A DNA stretch of 64,000 nucleotides from DATAXP01 sp036272935 (GCA_036272935.1 DATAXP010000050.1:1-64000), one strand, 5' to 3'; numbered from the stretch's first letter, positions 8,632 through 18,131 are shown. Numbers and translations are program-made. Notes: generated by a model not told the origin, from the letters alone.

Positions 8632-10400
8632 GATCCTGCCGCTCCGGCCCGCGAGACAACAACCATCTGAACCGTCAGGCACCCGAGAGCCAGCAGAATG
8701 AACGCCCAGCCGAGATTCACGCGCTGGTCCTGATACACGTCGGACTCGTTCCAGTCGCCCCACTGCCCGCTCGCGCATTGCGACAGGTTCGACTCGTCCG
8801 GATCGAGCGCGCTGGAGGCAAAGGCAAACTCCATCGAACCGGCGCGAGCGGTGTACAGGCCGATTCGCTCCGGGCGCACTTCGAGCTGGCGGCCGTGGAT
8901 GGGAAGCGTTTGCGGAGCGGCGTCTGGTGGTGTCACCGTTGCCTTGCCCGCCGCGGCAGCGTCGTCGGGCAGCGTGATTCGCAGCGTTTGCCCCAGCCGG
9001 ACGTTCGACGCAGCCGGGCCGGGCATGGCCGATTGTCGCCAGCGCACCAGGTTCGCCACTAGGATCGGCCAATCGGGGTTCTGCGCGAGGTTTGAAAGTC
9101 GCGGCTCCAACGCCATCTGCAACGTGTGATGCCCCGCGGCGTCTTCAGCGTCGGCCAACAGCACGCGATTGCCGGCGGTGAGCACCGGCGTGCCATCGGG
9201 AACCGCCTCGCGCGCCGCCGACCAGATCACGGCCTCCAGCGACAGGCCTTCGGCCAGCGGATGGCTGCGATCGAGCACGAACGGACCTTCGTAGCTCACC
9301 GGCTCCGGCCCGCGGAGAATCTGCCACTGCCAGGCGTCGGCGGACTCAATTGGCGACGAATCGCTCACGACGATATCGGGACGGTTGTCGACAAGCAGCG
9401 CCTGGCCGCAGGCCTCGAATGCGCGGACCACGAGCGGTCGCAAGTCTGCCGCTTCATGACTGATGGCAACTTGCACGCGGAGCGGACGGCGCTGCGGCGA
9501 AACGAGCACCGCCTGGTTGTCGATCGCGAGCGCATCGTCGCCGAGCGTGGCGCGCAGGGGCTCGGAGCCTGCGGGGACGTTGAAGATCATGCGGCTCGTT
9601 GCGCCGGGCTGCAGGTCAAGCGGCTTGCGGCTGCCTGCGGCGCCGCCACCTTCCAAGAACATCTCAGCGTGTTTCCGCTGGGCGGCAAAGTTGGTCACCT
9701 CAAGCAGCACGCGATCTTCCTGCCCCGTGGTGCCGCCGAGCGACGTGTCGCGCGTGGCGGCGGTGATGGCGACGTTCGGCAGCACTTGCCCGAAGCTTCG
9801 CCATTGGACTTTGCCAGCCGGCAGATCGGCCCGCGGAGCGTGGTCGGTGACCACGAGCACGCGCGCCGAAGGACCGCCGATCTCGGAAGCCAGGGCGATG
9901 GCCGCGTCCACGCCGGCCGTGGGAGCTGCGCACGTCCATTGCTCGAGCAGCACGCGCACCTGGTCGGCCGAGCGAACCGACGAGCCGATCAGCCGAGGCT
10001 GCGCGCCGGCAAGCACAAAGCGCGCGACATAGTCGGTGTGGCGAAAATCCTCGACGAGCGCTTGGCCCGCGCGCTGGCGGGGCGAAGCGTCGCCGCCGGC
10101 GGTCATCGAATACGAATCGTCGAGCACGACCACAATGGGCCGGGCGAACCGCGAGTGCGTCACGCTCGGCGCGGCGGCAGCGAACACCACGCACGCGATC
10201 GCCAGCATTTCGAGGAAGAAACTCAGCGGCGTCTGCAACCGCTGGATCACGCGACCACCTTGCCGTGGCCGGCGCTGATCGGCCCAGAGAAACAAGCTGG
10301 AAACGGTGCGCGGCCGGGCACGGCTGCGCAGCCAGTAGATCGCCGCCAGCGCCGGCAAGCCCAGCAGTCCCAGGAACATCCACGGCAGCGCGAAGAACAT
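8628..10400 (-). CDS. BatA-type membrane protein with VWA domain
   Basis: 590 residues. The N-terminus matches the two-helix BatA/aerotolerance module: membrane helix at about 5-24, a short basic LRSRARPRTVSSLFLW segment, and a second helix at about 58-78. A VWA-like domain follows with DDSYSM at residues 94-99. The C-terminal helix (about 565-585) anchors the protein again. It sits 22 bp downstream of the DUF58 gene and its stop overlaps the GTG of the next VWA gene, so translation is coupled. In related MoxR-DUF58-BatA clusters this protein forms a membrane VWA platform; that role is inferred from the family. Confidence 0.9.
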   Translation of the reverse strand: MFFALPWMFLGLLGLPALAAIYWLRSRARPRTVSSLFLWADQRRPRQGGRVIQRLQTPLSFFLEMLAIACVVFAAAAPSVTHSRFARPIVVVLDDSYSMTAGGDASPRQRAGQALVEDFRHTDYVARFVLAGAQPRLIGSSVRSADQVRVLLEQWTCAAPTAGVDAAIALASEIGGPSARVLVVTDHAPRADLPAGKVQWRSFGQVLPNVAITAATRDTSLGGTTGQEDRVLLEVTNFAAQRKHAEMFLEGGGAAGSRKPLDLQPGATSRMIFNVPAGSEPLRATLGDDALAIDNQAVLVSPQRRPLRVQVAISHEAADLRPLVVRAFEACGQALLVDNRPDIVVSDSSPIESADAWQWQILRGPEPVSYEGPFVLDRSHPLAEGLSLEAVIWSAAREAVPDGTPVLTAGNRVLLADAEDAAGHHTLQMALEPRLSNLAQNPDWPILVANLVRWRQSAMPGPAASNVRLGQTLRITLPDDAAAAGKATVTPPDAAPQTLPIHGRQLEVRPERIGLYTARAGSMEFAFASSALDPDESNLSQCASGQWGDWNESDVYQDQRVNLGWAFILLALGCLTVQMVVVSRAGAAGS

Positions 10401-10422
10401 CTCAGCGGAACTCTCACGTGGA

Positions 10423-11292
10423 CTACACGGTCAACACCTCGGCGGCCACCAGCGGCGAAAGGTCCCAGTCGCGGCAAAGGTTCTCGGCGACCACGGAAAC
10501 GAACGTGGCGCCGACGCGCCGCGCCGCCAGGTGCCAGTCTTGCTGGTGACGCTCGAGGTTCTGCCGATAACGGTCCCGGCCCGCGGCATCGACGAACAGC
10601 TCGAGCGCATCGCCGGTTTCGCAATCGATCATGCGCTGATTGCCGAGACCGGCCGGCTCGGCATCCTCGGCCGCGAGAATCTGAACCACCACGACCGCCG
10701 CCGCACGGTCGGCCATTGGGTTGAGCACTTCCATGGGGTCGCCCAGCCAAAGAAAGTCGCTCAGCATGATGCGAATCCCGCGAGGCCGCCAGGCAGGCGG
10801 TAGCGCGCGGAACGCTTCGGCGGGGTTCGATCGCGCTAGAAAATCGAAACCTTGCCAGGCGCCGGCGCCCTCCGAGCTGCCGGGAACCAGATGGCAAGCA
10901 TCGCCGGCCAGGTATGCCCGGCGACTGTAACCGGAGTTCTCGGCCGCGGTGGCCAGGGCCGCCGCCAAGCCAATGGTCGCCTGCATCTTCGCGGTTCCTT
11001 CGAGCGCCATCGAGCGCGAGCCGTCGATCACCAGGTCGAGGTGCGGACACACTTCGTGACGGAACACCTTGACGATCAGCCGGTCGCTGCGGGCATAGGC
11101 CGACCAATTCATCCGGCGCAGGTCGTCGCCGGGCTGGTAGTCGCGGTGCTCCATGAACTCCATGCTCTCGCCCGCGGTCCGAGCGAGTTGCGATCCGATG
11201 GTGCCTTGCGGCGCGCCGCGCGGCTGGGCGAGCCGGTAACGCGCTCCGGCTTGCTGCCCTTCGATCAGGAACCGGTGGAAATCGTCAGGCAT
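10423..11292 (-). CDS. DUF58 domain protein
   Basis: 289 residues. The family signature GDDLRRMNWSAYARSD followed by LIVKVFRHE lies at about residues 55-82, the conserved core of DUF58 (a degenerate VWA-like fold). LDLVIDGSRSM (about 85-95) is the MIDAS-like strand. The N-terminus has no membrane segment, unlike some DUF58 proteins, so it is probably cytoplasmic or membrane-associated through partners. The start overlaps the stop of the ABC permease gene by 8 bp. DUF58 genes nearly always accompany MoxR ATPases, as here, where the ATPase is five genes upstream of the VWA pair. Confidence 0.92.
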   Translation of the reverse strand: MPDDFHRFLIEGQQAGARYRLAQPRGAPQGTIGSQLARTAGESMEFMEHRDYQPGDDLRRMNWSAYARSDRLIVKVFRHEVCPHLDLVIDGSRSMALEGTAKMQATIGLAAALATAAENSGYSRRAYLAGDACHLVPGSSEGAGAWQGFDFLARSNPAEAFRALPPAWRPRGIRIMLSDFLWLGDPMEVLNPMADRAAAVVVVQILAAEDAEPAGLGNQRMIDCETGDALELFVDAAGRDRYRQNLERHQQDWHLAARRVGATFVSVVAENLCRDWDLSPLVAAEVLTV

Positions 11293-12817
11293 GCGCCACC
11301 GCCGGTTCCGGCGTTGTCGCTTCCGGGCGATCGACCGGCTTCGGTTCGTATCGCCGGAAGGCCGCCCATTGGTCGAAGAACCAACGAATATTCACCAGCA
11401 GCCCGAAAATCGCCCACACCAGCAGGAAGCCGAAGATCACAATCTGTTCGTGCGCCGGGCGCCCCAGCACCAGCGGATTGCCCAGCAAAAACAGCAGCGG
11501 CAACTGGTTGAACAGCCGGTCGGGGCCTTCAAGCATGTAAGCCAGCACCAACGGCACGGAGCTGCCAAGCGCCAGCAGCACCAAGGCGATCACGGTGTTC
11601 AGCAGTGGCGCCGACTTGCGAATGAAGATTCGCCGCACAAACACCCCGCTCATGCCGTAGCACCACGCGAACAGCAGCAGGCCGCACATCACGTTCAGCG
11701 CCTCGACGGGTGTGGGATTCGTGGGGTGGTAATTCCCGGAGTCGGCCGTCATCACGAAGCCGACCAACACCGAGACGTCTGCCAATAGCACGCACCACGC
11801 CACGCCCCCTGCCGAGCCGGTGAACAACAACCAGGCCAGGAACCGGCCCAGTCCAAAGCGCGGGATGCGTCGCTTTACGCGGACCGTCCAGTGCTCGCGC
11901 TCGGCGAGTACGAAAATCAGCATGGCGCTCAACATGCCGGCGCAGGTCATCGACCACATCAGGACGGGCATGTCGGATTTCTCGATGAGGCTCCAGCCGA
12001 CGAACGCCGCGCCGAACAACAGCCAGCAGACCGTCATGAACACGCGGAAGGGGAACATCCGGTTCGACGACCGGGCACTGACCGCGGCGACGGCCAGCAA
12101 GTACATCAACCCCATGGCGAACAGGCCGAGCGCCAGGCAGACGCCGAAGATCGCCCAGGCTTCGCGGCTGGAGAACATCGAGGCAAACCCCATCTGCACG
12201 ATGCCCATGCCGGCGAGGATCGTGTAGATCAACAGCCAGGCGCCGATGAACAAGAACCCCGCGCCCAGAAACAGCCGCACCAGCAACCCACCGGCGATGC
12301 TGCCGACGAAGATCGCGAACATGATCGCCAGCGAGGTCATCAGGAACGCGACGGCCAGGGCGGAGAAGATCGACGGCAGATCGATTCCGCGCAGCAGATA
12401 CGTGAGCGTCAAAAACGGCAGGCAGGTGCTGTAGATCAACGCCGTCAGCGCCACGGCGGCGAGAAACTTTCCGCGCACGATGGCTGCCGGGGCAATCGTG
12501 GTGATGAACAGCAGGTCGATGTTCGAATCGTTGCGCTCCATGGTCAGCCGCACTGCCGCGTACAGCGGCACGAAGATCATGCTGGTCAGCACCAGCACGA
12601 CGAACAGGATCGAAAACAGCACCTGGCCGGCACGCTCGCTCTTGATGTTGTCGGGATTGACCAACACGTATAGGCAGACGGTCAGCACGTTCGCCAGCAG
12701 GAATAGCAGCAGAATGCCGATCACCAACCGGCTTTGCACCGCTTGGCGCAGCTCTTTGACGGTGACGGGATTCGTGCGGTCGCCCAGGGCCAGCGCGACA
12801 TTGAGCAAACGGTTCAT
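11285..12817 (-). CDS. ABC-2 type membrane permease
   Basis: 510 residues with roughly a dozen hydrophobic segments. The first (about 30-55, LVIGILLLFLLANVLTVCLYVLV) follows the NPVTVKELRQAVQSR opening typical of ABC-2 export permeases that pair with a CcmA-like ATPase. The C-terminus is cytoplasmic and charged. The start overlaps the stop of the ATPase gene by 4 bp (ATGA), so the two are translated together and probably form one exporter. The transported substrate is not evident. Its place between ATPase and DUF58 is part of a continuous coupled operon. Confidence 0.88.
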   Translation of the reverse strand: MNRLLNVALALGDRTNPVTVKELRQAVQSRLVIGILLLFLLANVLTVCLYVLVNPDNIKSERAGQVLFSILFVVLVLTSMIFVPLYAAVRLTMERNDSNIDLLFITTIAPAAIVRGKFLAAVALTALIYSTCLPFLTLTYLLRGIDLPSIFSALAVAFLMTSLAIMFAIFVGSIAGGLLVRLFLGAGFLFIGAWLLIYTILAGMGIVQMGFASMFSSREAWAIFGVCLALGLFAMGLMYLLAVAAVSARSSNRMFPFRVFMTVCWLLFGAAFVGWSLIEKSDMPVLMWSMTCAGMLSAMLIFVLAEREHWTVRVKRRIPRFGLGRFLAWLLFTGSAGGVAWCVLLADVSVLVGFVMTADSGNYHPTNPTPVEALNVMCGLLLFAWCYGMSGVFVRRIFIRKSAPLLNTVIALVLLALGSSVPLVLAYMLEGPDRLFNQLPLLFLLGNPLVLGRPAHEQIVIFGFLLVWAIFGLLVNIRWFFDQWAAFRRYEPKPVDRPEATTPEPAVAHA

Positions 12818-13743
12818 TGCACCTGCCCCTTGGTGACGGTCATGAACACGTCTTCCAGGTCGGCCTGGCGCTGGTGGAACTCGACGACGCGCAGCGGCTT
12901 GAGCACCAGTTGGCGCAGCAGCTCGCCGCAGACATCGTCGCCGCCGGTGACCTCGGCCTCGACGGCGGGGCCGACCACGCGCGCCGCGCGCACCAGTGGG
13001 CTTTGAATCAACTCGCGGTGCAGGTCTTCGGCCGAGCCGTCGCAGCGGATGACCACCGTTCGCTCGAGCGAATCGGACGAGACGATGTATTCCATCTGCC
13101 CGGCACGCAGCAGGCGGCCTTGCTCGATGATCACCGCACCGTTGCAGATCTCCGACAGCTCGGTGAGGATGTGCGAGCTGACGAGGATCGCCTTGCCCTG
13201 CTCGGCCAGCACCTTGAGCAGCTCGCGCAGCTCGATGCGCGCTCTGGGATCGAGCCCCGCCGCCGGCTCGTCGAGCACCAGCACCGGCGGATCGTGCACC
13301 AGGGCACGTGCCAAGCTGACGCGCTGCTTCATTCCCTTCGACAAGTCCTTCAGGAACTTGTGGCGAATGCGATTGAGGCTCGTGAACTCCTCGACCCGGT
13401 CGACCAGCGCGTCGCGCGCGGAACCCCGCAGCCCGTAGGCCCGGGCGAAGAAATCGAGATACTCGTGTACGGTCATGTCGCGATGCGTCGGCAGCGTATC
13501 GGGCATGAAGCCGATGAACCGGCGCGCCGTTTCCGGATAGTCGACCACCGACACGCCGTCGATCGTGGCGTCGCCGCCGGTCGGCTCGTCGAGCGTGGCC
13601 AGGATGCGCATGGTTGTGGTCTTGCCGGCGCCGTTGGGTCCGACGAAGCCGAAAATCTGGCCCGACGAGAACGTGAACGAGATGCCGTCGACCGCTTTCG
13701 TGCCGCCAAAGTGCCGCCGCAGGTTGTCGACCTTAACGTCCAT
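12814..13743 (-). CDS. ABC transporter ATP-binding protein
   Basis: 309 residues. Walker A GPNGAGKT at 35-42, the ABC signature LSKGMKQ at 134-140, Walker B VLVLDEP at 154-160, and the switch histidine in VSSHILTE. The first 220 residues are a standard nucleotide-binding domain of the CcmA/NatA export class. The remaining 90 form the small C-terminal extension common in ABC-2 exporters. It energises the permease encoded immediately downstream (4-bp overlap). Its own start overlaps the preceding gene by 11 bp. Confidence 0.93.
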   Translation of the reverse strand: MDVKVDNLRRHFGGTKAVDGISFTFSSGQIFGFVGPNGAGKTTTMRILATLDEPTGGDATIDGVSVVDYPETARRFIGFMPDTLPTHRDMTVHEYLDFFARAYGLRGSARDALVDRVEEFTSLNRIRHKFLKDLSKGMKQRVSLARALVHDPPVLVLDEPAAGLDPRARIELRELLKVLAEQGKAILVSSHILTELSEICNGAVIIEQGRLLRAGQMEYIVSSDSLERTVVIRCDGSAEDLHRELIQSPLVRAARVVGPAVEAEVTGGDDVCGELLRQLVLKPLRVVEFHQRQADLEDVFMTVTKGQVQ

Positions 13744-15628
13744 CGTTGCCCTGCGCGGCGACGCCGTAGATCACGCCGACGCTCCCTTCCTGGATCGCTG
13801 AAGGGATCGGGTCTTCGAGGAACGGACTCTGCTTCACCACCGCCAGGTAACAACCCGGGGCGACGTAATGCTCGGGATGATCCTTGAGCTGGGCCAGCGA
13901 CAAGTTCCAGCGCTCTTCAAACAGGCCGCGCAGCGTTCGGGCCGAGGCGGCCGGTGGGCCGTCGGTCTTTCGCCTTTCAAGGGTGCGCTCCGCGCCGGCG
14001 GGCAACTCGCGCGCGACGCCGGCCATGCCGTCCTCGTCGAGGTAATACAGCGAGTCGATGTCGGTGCCCAGGCCGTTGACGACCGTGACGGCGCCGTCCG
14101 CGGCCTTGCGGAAGGTGAGTCGTTCGCGGCGAGTTTCGCTTTTGCGGATGCCGAAGCACGCCGGCACTCGTGCGACGACCCAGCCGGAATCGAGGTGCTG
14201 ATCGCGCGACCAGTCGGCGGTCAACGCCCGGCCCCCTCCAATCCGAATGCCAGGCTGATTGTCGATCGAGTGCAGCCGTGTTACCTCGGTCTCGTACGAG
14301 AAGTGCAGTCCGTCGGGCGGAGTCAACGGACAGTAGTACGAAACGTAACCCAGGGTGGTCGCCCGATGCGCGTTCTCATCCAACAGCGTGACCAGCGCGG
14401 TGCGCCCGCGGCCGGTGATCCCTTCCGACAGCAGCGAATAGGTAAACACCGCCAGGCAAGTGGCCAGCGACATCGCCGGCACGTTCCACCACAACCACAT
14501 CCGCTTGCGGCGGCGCGATAACATCCACACGTTCACCGGACCAATGCCGACCGCGAAGCCGATCACCACCAGCAGCAACCCCCGCACCGGCACGCTCACA
14601 TCGCTGACAATCTCGACCATGCGGTCGCTGGGCGCGACTTTCGGTTTCACTGCCGCGGTCCACAACTCCTGGGGCCAGCGCGCGGCGATTGGCGCGCGAC
14701 GGACCAAGCCGAAGCCCACATAATCTGGCGCTCCATCGCCCCCGCGCAGCGGCTTGGGCACCAGCTCCTCGAACGGCTTCTCGTTGCTTCCTTGCACCAG
14801 CACAATGCCGCCGGCCTCGACGAACCGCCGCACAGCCAACAGCACGTCGGCCGGAAGCGATGCGATTTCGCGGTCGGTCAGCAGCACCGCGTCGTACAAC
14901 GTGTAGCCGAGCCAATGGGAACTCCACTCGTTCGCGGCCGACTCGCTGCGGCAGAAAGTGATCTCGTTGGTGTGCGCCGCGCGCACTTGGTCCTTATAGT
15001 CCTGCGAGATTCCGCGGCTCGTTAGCACCACCAATGGTGAACGCGACACTCGGCCAAGCCACGTGCGAATCAGCGGGCTCGGCAGTTCCACCAACTCTTC
15101 TTGCCGCTCTCCATCGATTTCGACGGCCAAACGCTCGTCCGTCGTCGGCAACATGGGCTGGAACAGCGAGACAACTACCGTGGAGCCGTGGTTCGCCTGC
15201 ACGGAGCGCGTGTTCTGTTTCAAGTAGTCGCTGAAATGACCATAGTCGTTCGCCGGCGTGATGAGGCGCACCCGGTAGTCCGCCGTCTTCGAGCGGTTGC
15301 GCAGCACGATGCGATGCTCGACGTAGCCGCTCACGGGCATTTCCGCCGGACTGCCTTCGACCGCGGGCTGCGGCTCGACGGCGACTTCCAGCGAGCCGTA
15401 TCGAGCCGCCAGCGCGGGCGTCGCCGCGCCGAGGAGCCAGCACGCGACGATCATGCCGTGACGCACGAGCCTATCCGAAAACCGTCTACCAACGGGGAGT
15501 CGCGTGGGGCAGACATTCTTGTCTGCCGTGAAGATCGTGACCGAAGGCAGGCAGGAATGCCTGCCCCACGCGGTTTTCGGATAGGCACCTAGAAACGGCC
15601 CAAGGCAAAATCGTCGCCGAGCGTTCAT
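13733..15628 (-). CDS. GATase-like membrane protein carrying an in-frame 38-codon palindromic element
   Basis: 631 residues from ATG 15628, which overlaps the moxR stop (ATGA). This matches the coupled style of the whole operon and supports the start. Residues 1-14 are followed by about 38 residues (WGRHSCLP ... ADKNVCPT ...) encoded by the 114-bp repeat at 15471-15584, and only then by a signal-peptide-like MIVACWLLGAATPALA. Re-initiation at internal ATG 15454 is possible. The mature part has a beta-rich N-terminal domain, a GATase-like Rossmann segment (LYDAVLLTDREIASLP ... GGIVLVQG), two membrane helices near residues 345-400, and a C-terminal extracytoplasmic domain. Function unknown; likely a membrane partner of the ABC exporter and MoxR system. 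Confidence 0.82.
   Translation of the reverse strand: MNARRRFCLGPFLGAYPKTAWGRHSCLPSVTIFTADKNVCPTRLPVGRRFSDRLVRHGMIVACWLLGAATPALAARYGSLEVAVEPQPAVEGSPAEMPVSGYVEHRIVLRNRSKTADYRVRLITPANDYGHFSDYLKQNTRSVQANHGSTVVVSLFQPMLPTTDERLAVEIDGERQEELVELPSPLIRTWLGRVSRSPLVVLTSRGISQDYKDQVRAAHTNEITFCRSESAANEWSSHWLGYTLYDAVLLTDREIASLPADVLLAVRRFVEAGGIVLVQGSNEKPFEELVPKPLRGGDGAPDYVGFGLVRRAPIAARWPQELWTAAVKPKVAPSDRMVEIVSDVSVPVRGLLLVVIGFAVGIGPVNVWMLSRRRKRMWLWWNVPAMSLATCLAVFTYSLLSEGITGRGRTALVTLLDENAHRATTLGYVSYYCPLTPPDGLHFSYETEVTRLHSIDNQPGIRIGGGRALTADWSRDQHLDSGWVVARVPACFGIRKSETRRERLTFRKAADGAVTVVNGLGTDIDSLYYLDEDGMAGVARELPAGAERTLERRKTDGPPAASARTLRGLFEERWNLSLAQLKDHPEHYVAPGCYLAVVKQSPFLEDPIPSAIQEGSVGVIYGVAAQGNDGR
15471..15584. 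repeat. 114-bp palindromic element, copy 1
   Basis: Perfect terminal inverted repeats CTATCCGAAAACCG / CGGTTTTCGGATAG (16 bp if flanking GC/GC is counted). A second nested stem CGCGTGGGGCAG / CTGCCCCACGCG and two small internal hairpins allow a cruciform. The length is an exact multiple of three, and it lies inside the open reading frame of the GATase-like gene. It has the same orientation as copy 2 at 18285-18398 and about 83% identity to it. Confidence 0.92.
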
Positions 15629-16710
15629 GCGCGGACCTCGTCGGCTGGCTCGATGCGCACGTCGGCGGGCAGGTTCAGCTCGGCCTCGTCGAGCCGATCG
15701 AGCAATTGCTCGATGACCGCCAGCGTGCCGATCTGGTCGAAGCGGGCCTTGTAATTGAGGATCAGGCGATGGTTCAGCACGGGGGCCGCCACCGCCCGCA
15801 CGTCCTCGAACCCCGCGCTCGGTCGGCCGTCGACGAGCGCGTGGCCGCGCGCCGCCTCGGCCATGGCGATCGCCGCCCGCGGCGAGGCGCCGTAGGTGAC
15901 GTAGGCGTTGACGTGGGTGGTCGCCTCCGTGGCGCGGGGATGCGTCGCCGCCACCAGCCGCGAGATGTACCGGCACACCGGCCGCGGAAGGTAAATGCGC
16001 TCCATCGTGGCGAACAGCCGCTCGAGATCGATGGCCGAGAGCGGCTGCGTGGGAGCAGGTGGCTCGCCGCGGCGGCGCGTGGCGATGATCTCGGTCAGCA
16101 CGTCGACATTCACGCCCGACACCGACAGCTTGAACAGGAACCGGTCGAGCTGCGCTTCGGGCAGCGGATACGTTCCTTCCAGCTCGATGGGATTCTGGCT
16201 GGCCAGCACGAAGAACGGACGCGGCAGCTCGCGAGTTTGTCCGAGCAGCGTCACCGAACTTTCTTGCATCGCCTCGAGCAGCGCCGACTGCGTCTTGGGC
16301 GAGGCGCGGTTGATCTCGTCGGCCAGTAGGATGTTCGTGAACACGGGGCCAGGCTGGAAGGTCATCTCGCGCCCGCCGCCCGGCGCCTCGCGCAGGATAT
16401 GCGTGCCTAGGATGTCGCTGGGCATCAGGTCGGGCGTGAACTGCACGCGATTGAATGCCAGGTGCAGCGTCTGCCCGAGCGCCTTGATGAGCGCCGTCTT
16501 ACCGACGCCGGGCAACCCTTCGAGCAGGATGTGCCCACGGCTCAAAATGCCGACCAGCACCATGCGATGAAGCTGCTCGCGGCCGAGCAACGTTTGATCG
16601 AGTTGGCGAAGCACTTGCCGGACCAACTCGCTGGCCGCCGATAGTTCATCCGGCGCTAGCAGCGCCGCGTGTGGTGCGGTGGCCGGAACTTGGTCGAGTT
16701 GCTGCGTCAT
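15625..16710 (-). CDS. MoxR family AAA+ ATPase
   Basis: 361 residues, a normal MoxR length. Walker A GLPGVGKT at 65-72, the QFTPDLMPSDILG motif at about 90-102, Walker B with ILLADEINRASPKTQ at 127-141, and an arginine-bearing sensor region further on. MoxR ATPases work with VWA proteins as chaperone-like remodelling systems, and two VWA proteins, a BatA protein and DUF58 are encoded downstream in the same operon. Both ends overlap neighbouring genes by 4 bp. Expected in the cytoplasm at the membrane face. Confidence 0.95.
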   Translation of the reverse strand: MTQQLDQVPATAPHAALLAPDELSAASELVRQVLRQLDQTLLGREQLHRMVLVGILSRGHILLEGLPGVGKTALIKALGQTLHLAFNRVQFTPDLMPSDILGTHILREAPGGGREMTFQPGPVFTNILLADEINRASPKTQSALLEAMQESSVTLLGQTRELPRPFFVLASQNPIELEGTYPLPEAQLDRFLFKLSVSGVNVDVLTEIIATRRRGEPPAPTQPLSAIDLERLFATMERIYLPRPVCRYISRLVAATHPRATEATTHVNAYVTYGASPRAAIAMAEAARGHALVDGRPSAGFEDVRAVAAPVLNHRLILNYKARFDQIGTLAVIEQLLDRLDEAELNLPADVRIEPADEVRA

Positions 16711-18131
16711 GGGTTTGCGGCTGGGGCCGTTTTGCCCGCCGGCTCACGGGTGAAATAGCGTCCGATGATCTTGCGATGCTCGGGCAGGATGACTTGGGTG
16801 CGTGCCGATCCGCGGCCGGCCGTCGACGGATCGAGTGAACCGCCGCCGCTCGTGTCGCTGGGGTGCTCGGCAGTCGGATCGGCGATGCTGATGCCTTGCA
16901 AGCGGCTTTCTTGCAGCAGCGCCGCTCCCGGCGGGAGCACCTTTTCCTGAAAGGCGACGTCATCGCGATTCGCACCGTCGTTCCAGGTCATCTCGGCGTC
17001 GCCGCGGCCGCGGTTGATGCCGCCGCGACCCGGCTTCTTGCACCCGGCGATGCAATGGCCGACCTCCGAAGCGTTCTGACACTCGCACAACATCTTCTTC
17101 AAGGCTTCGGGATCGGTCTTCAATTGCTTGCGCAGCTCGGCCAGCCGCGCGCCGTCGATCAGCTTGCTCGCGGCGAGCTTGTCGAGCTTGGCCAGATCGC
17201 ACGCCTTGCACTTCCCTAGCGTGCGAGCCAGCTCGGCAAGCTGCCTGGCGTCGAGCGCACCGGTGCGCAACTGCTCTTTCAACGCTTCGGGAAGCTCGCC
17301 GGCCAGCAGGTGATCTTCCTCGGCTGCCTGCTGCACGTCGTCGGCGAGCGTCTTCATTGCTTCGCCGAGCTCGCGAGCCGCCATTTCGTCTTGAGCCTGG
17401 TCGAGCGCCGAGGCTAGTTCTTCCGCGCGGGCGGCGCGCTCGGCATTCCGCGCGGCGTCTTCGGCGGCGTCGGCCGTGGCGTTGGCGATCGCCTGCTCGA
17501 GATGGTCCATCGCTTCCCAGGTCTTCGCTGGATCGTCGCCGGAAGCGTCGTGCTCGAGTTGCTCAAGGGCCGCCTCCAGGCTCTTGGCCCGCTCGGGCGG
17601 AAGAATTTGTTCTTCTTTCAGCAGATCGACCTTCTCGGCGAGCTTTTCAATCTCGGCGCCGACGAGCAATCGCCGCGAGCCGGCGTCATCGAACAACTCG
17701 ATCGGCACGAGGAAGCTGGCCAGCACGAACACAGCGCAGCACAGCAACATCGCGATCTGTCGATGGCCTTGCCAACGGATACGCGGCTGCGGCGCGTCGG
17801 GCACGGGAATCGGCCACGCGCTGGAACCGAGATCACCAGCGGCCATCAACAGGCCGCCGCAGTTCCAATGAGCATCGAGCATTGCGCGGACCGCAGCGGT
17901 CGAAGGCCGACGCCGAGCGCCGACCATCACACCGGCAACCGCAGCGACCGCCACGCCGATGAATCCCCATAGCAGCGGCTGCCACGGCATCAACAGCACG
18001 CCGCGCAACACGAGCACCGCGACACCCCAGGCGACAAGCCAGGCCGAGAGAACGACAACCGCGGTTCGCAGTCCAAGGACAGCGGCGATTCGCGCGCGTG
18101 TGCCGGCGATGACTCGCTCGTGATCGGTCAT
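16707..18131 (-). CDS. Membrane protein with long acidic coiled coil, first gene of the MoxR/VWA operon
   Basis: 474 residues from ATG 18131 (MTDHERV). An upstream ATG at 18176 would add 15 residues but has no better ribosome site. Two hydrophobic helices lie at about 20-65 and a third at about 130-155, where ILLC-type residues precede VPIELFDDAG. From about 165 to 390 the sequence is almost entirely charged heptad-like helix (EIEKLAEKVDLLKEEQ, AERAARAEELASALDQAQDE). It ends with a Cys-containing segment (CECQNASEVGHCIAGCKK) and a Gly-rich tail. This layout, upstream of moxR, recurs in planctomycete MoxR clusters. Biochemical role unknown. Confidence 0.78.
   Translation of the reverse strand: MTDHERVIAGTRARIAAVLGLRTAVVVLSAWLVAWGVAVLVLRGVLLMPWQPLLWGFIGVAVAAVAGVMVGARRRPSTAAVRAMLDAHWNCGGLLMAAGDLGSSAWPIPVPDAPQPRIRWQGHRQIAMLLCCAVFVLASFLVPIELFDDAGSRRLLVGAEIEKLAEKVDLLKEEQILPPERAKSLEAALEQLEHDASGDDPAKTWEAMDHLEQAIANATADAAEDAARNAERAARAEELASALDQAQDEMAARELGEAMKTLADDVQQAAEEDHLLAGELPEALKEQLRTGALDARQLAELARTLGKCKACDLAKLDKLAASKLIDGARLAELRKQLKTDPEALKKMLCECQNASEVGHCIAGCKKPGRGGINRGRGDAEMTWNDGANRDDVAFQEKVLPPGAALLQESRLQGISIADPTAEHPSDTSGGGSLDPSTAGRGSARTQVILPEHRKIIGRYFTREPAGKTAPAANP

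Noticed and set aside
8632..9072. N-terminal extension of the double-VWA gene
   Set aside because: This 147-codon extension lies entirely within the BatA-type gene in another frame and has no domain; GTG 8631 overlaps the upstream stop as elsewhere in the operon.
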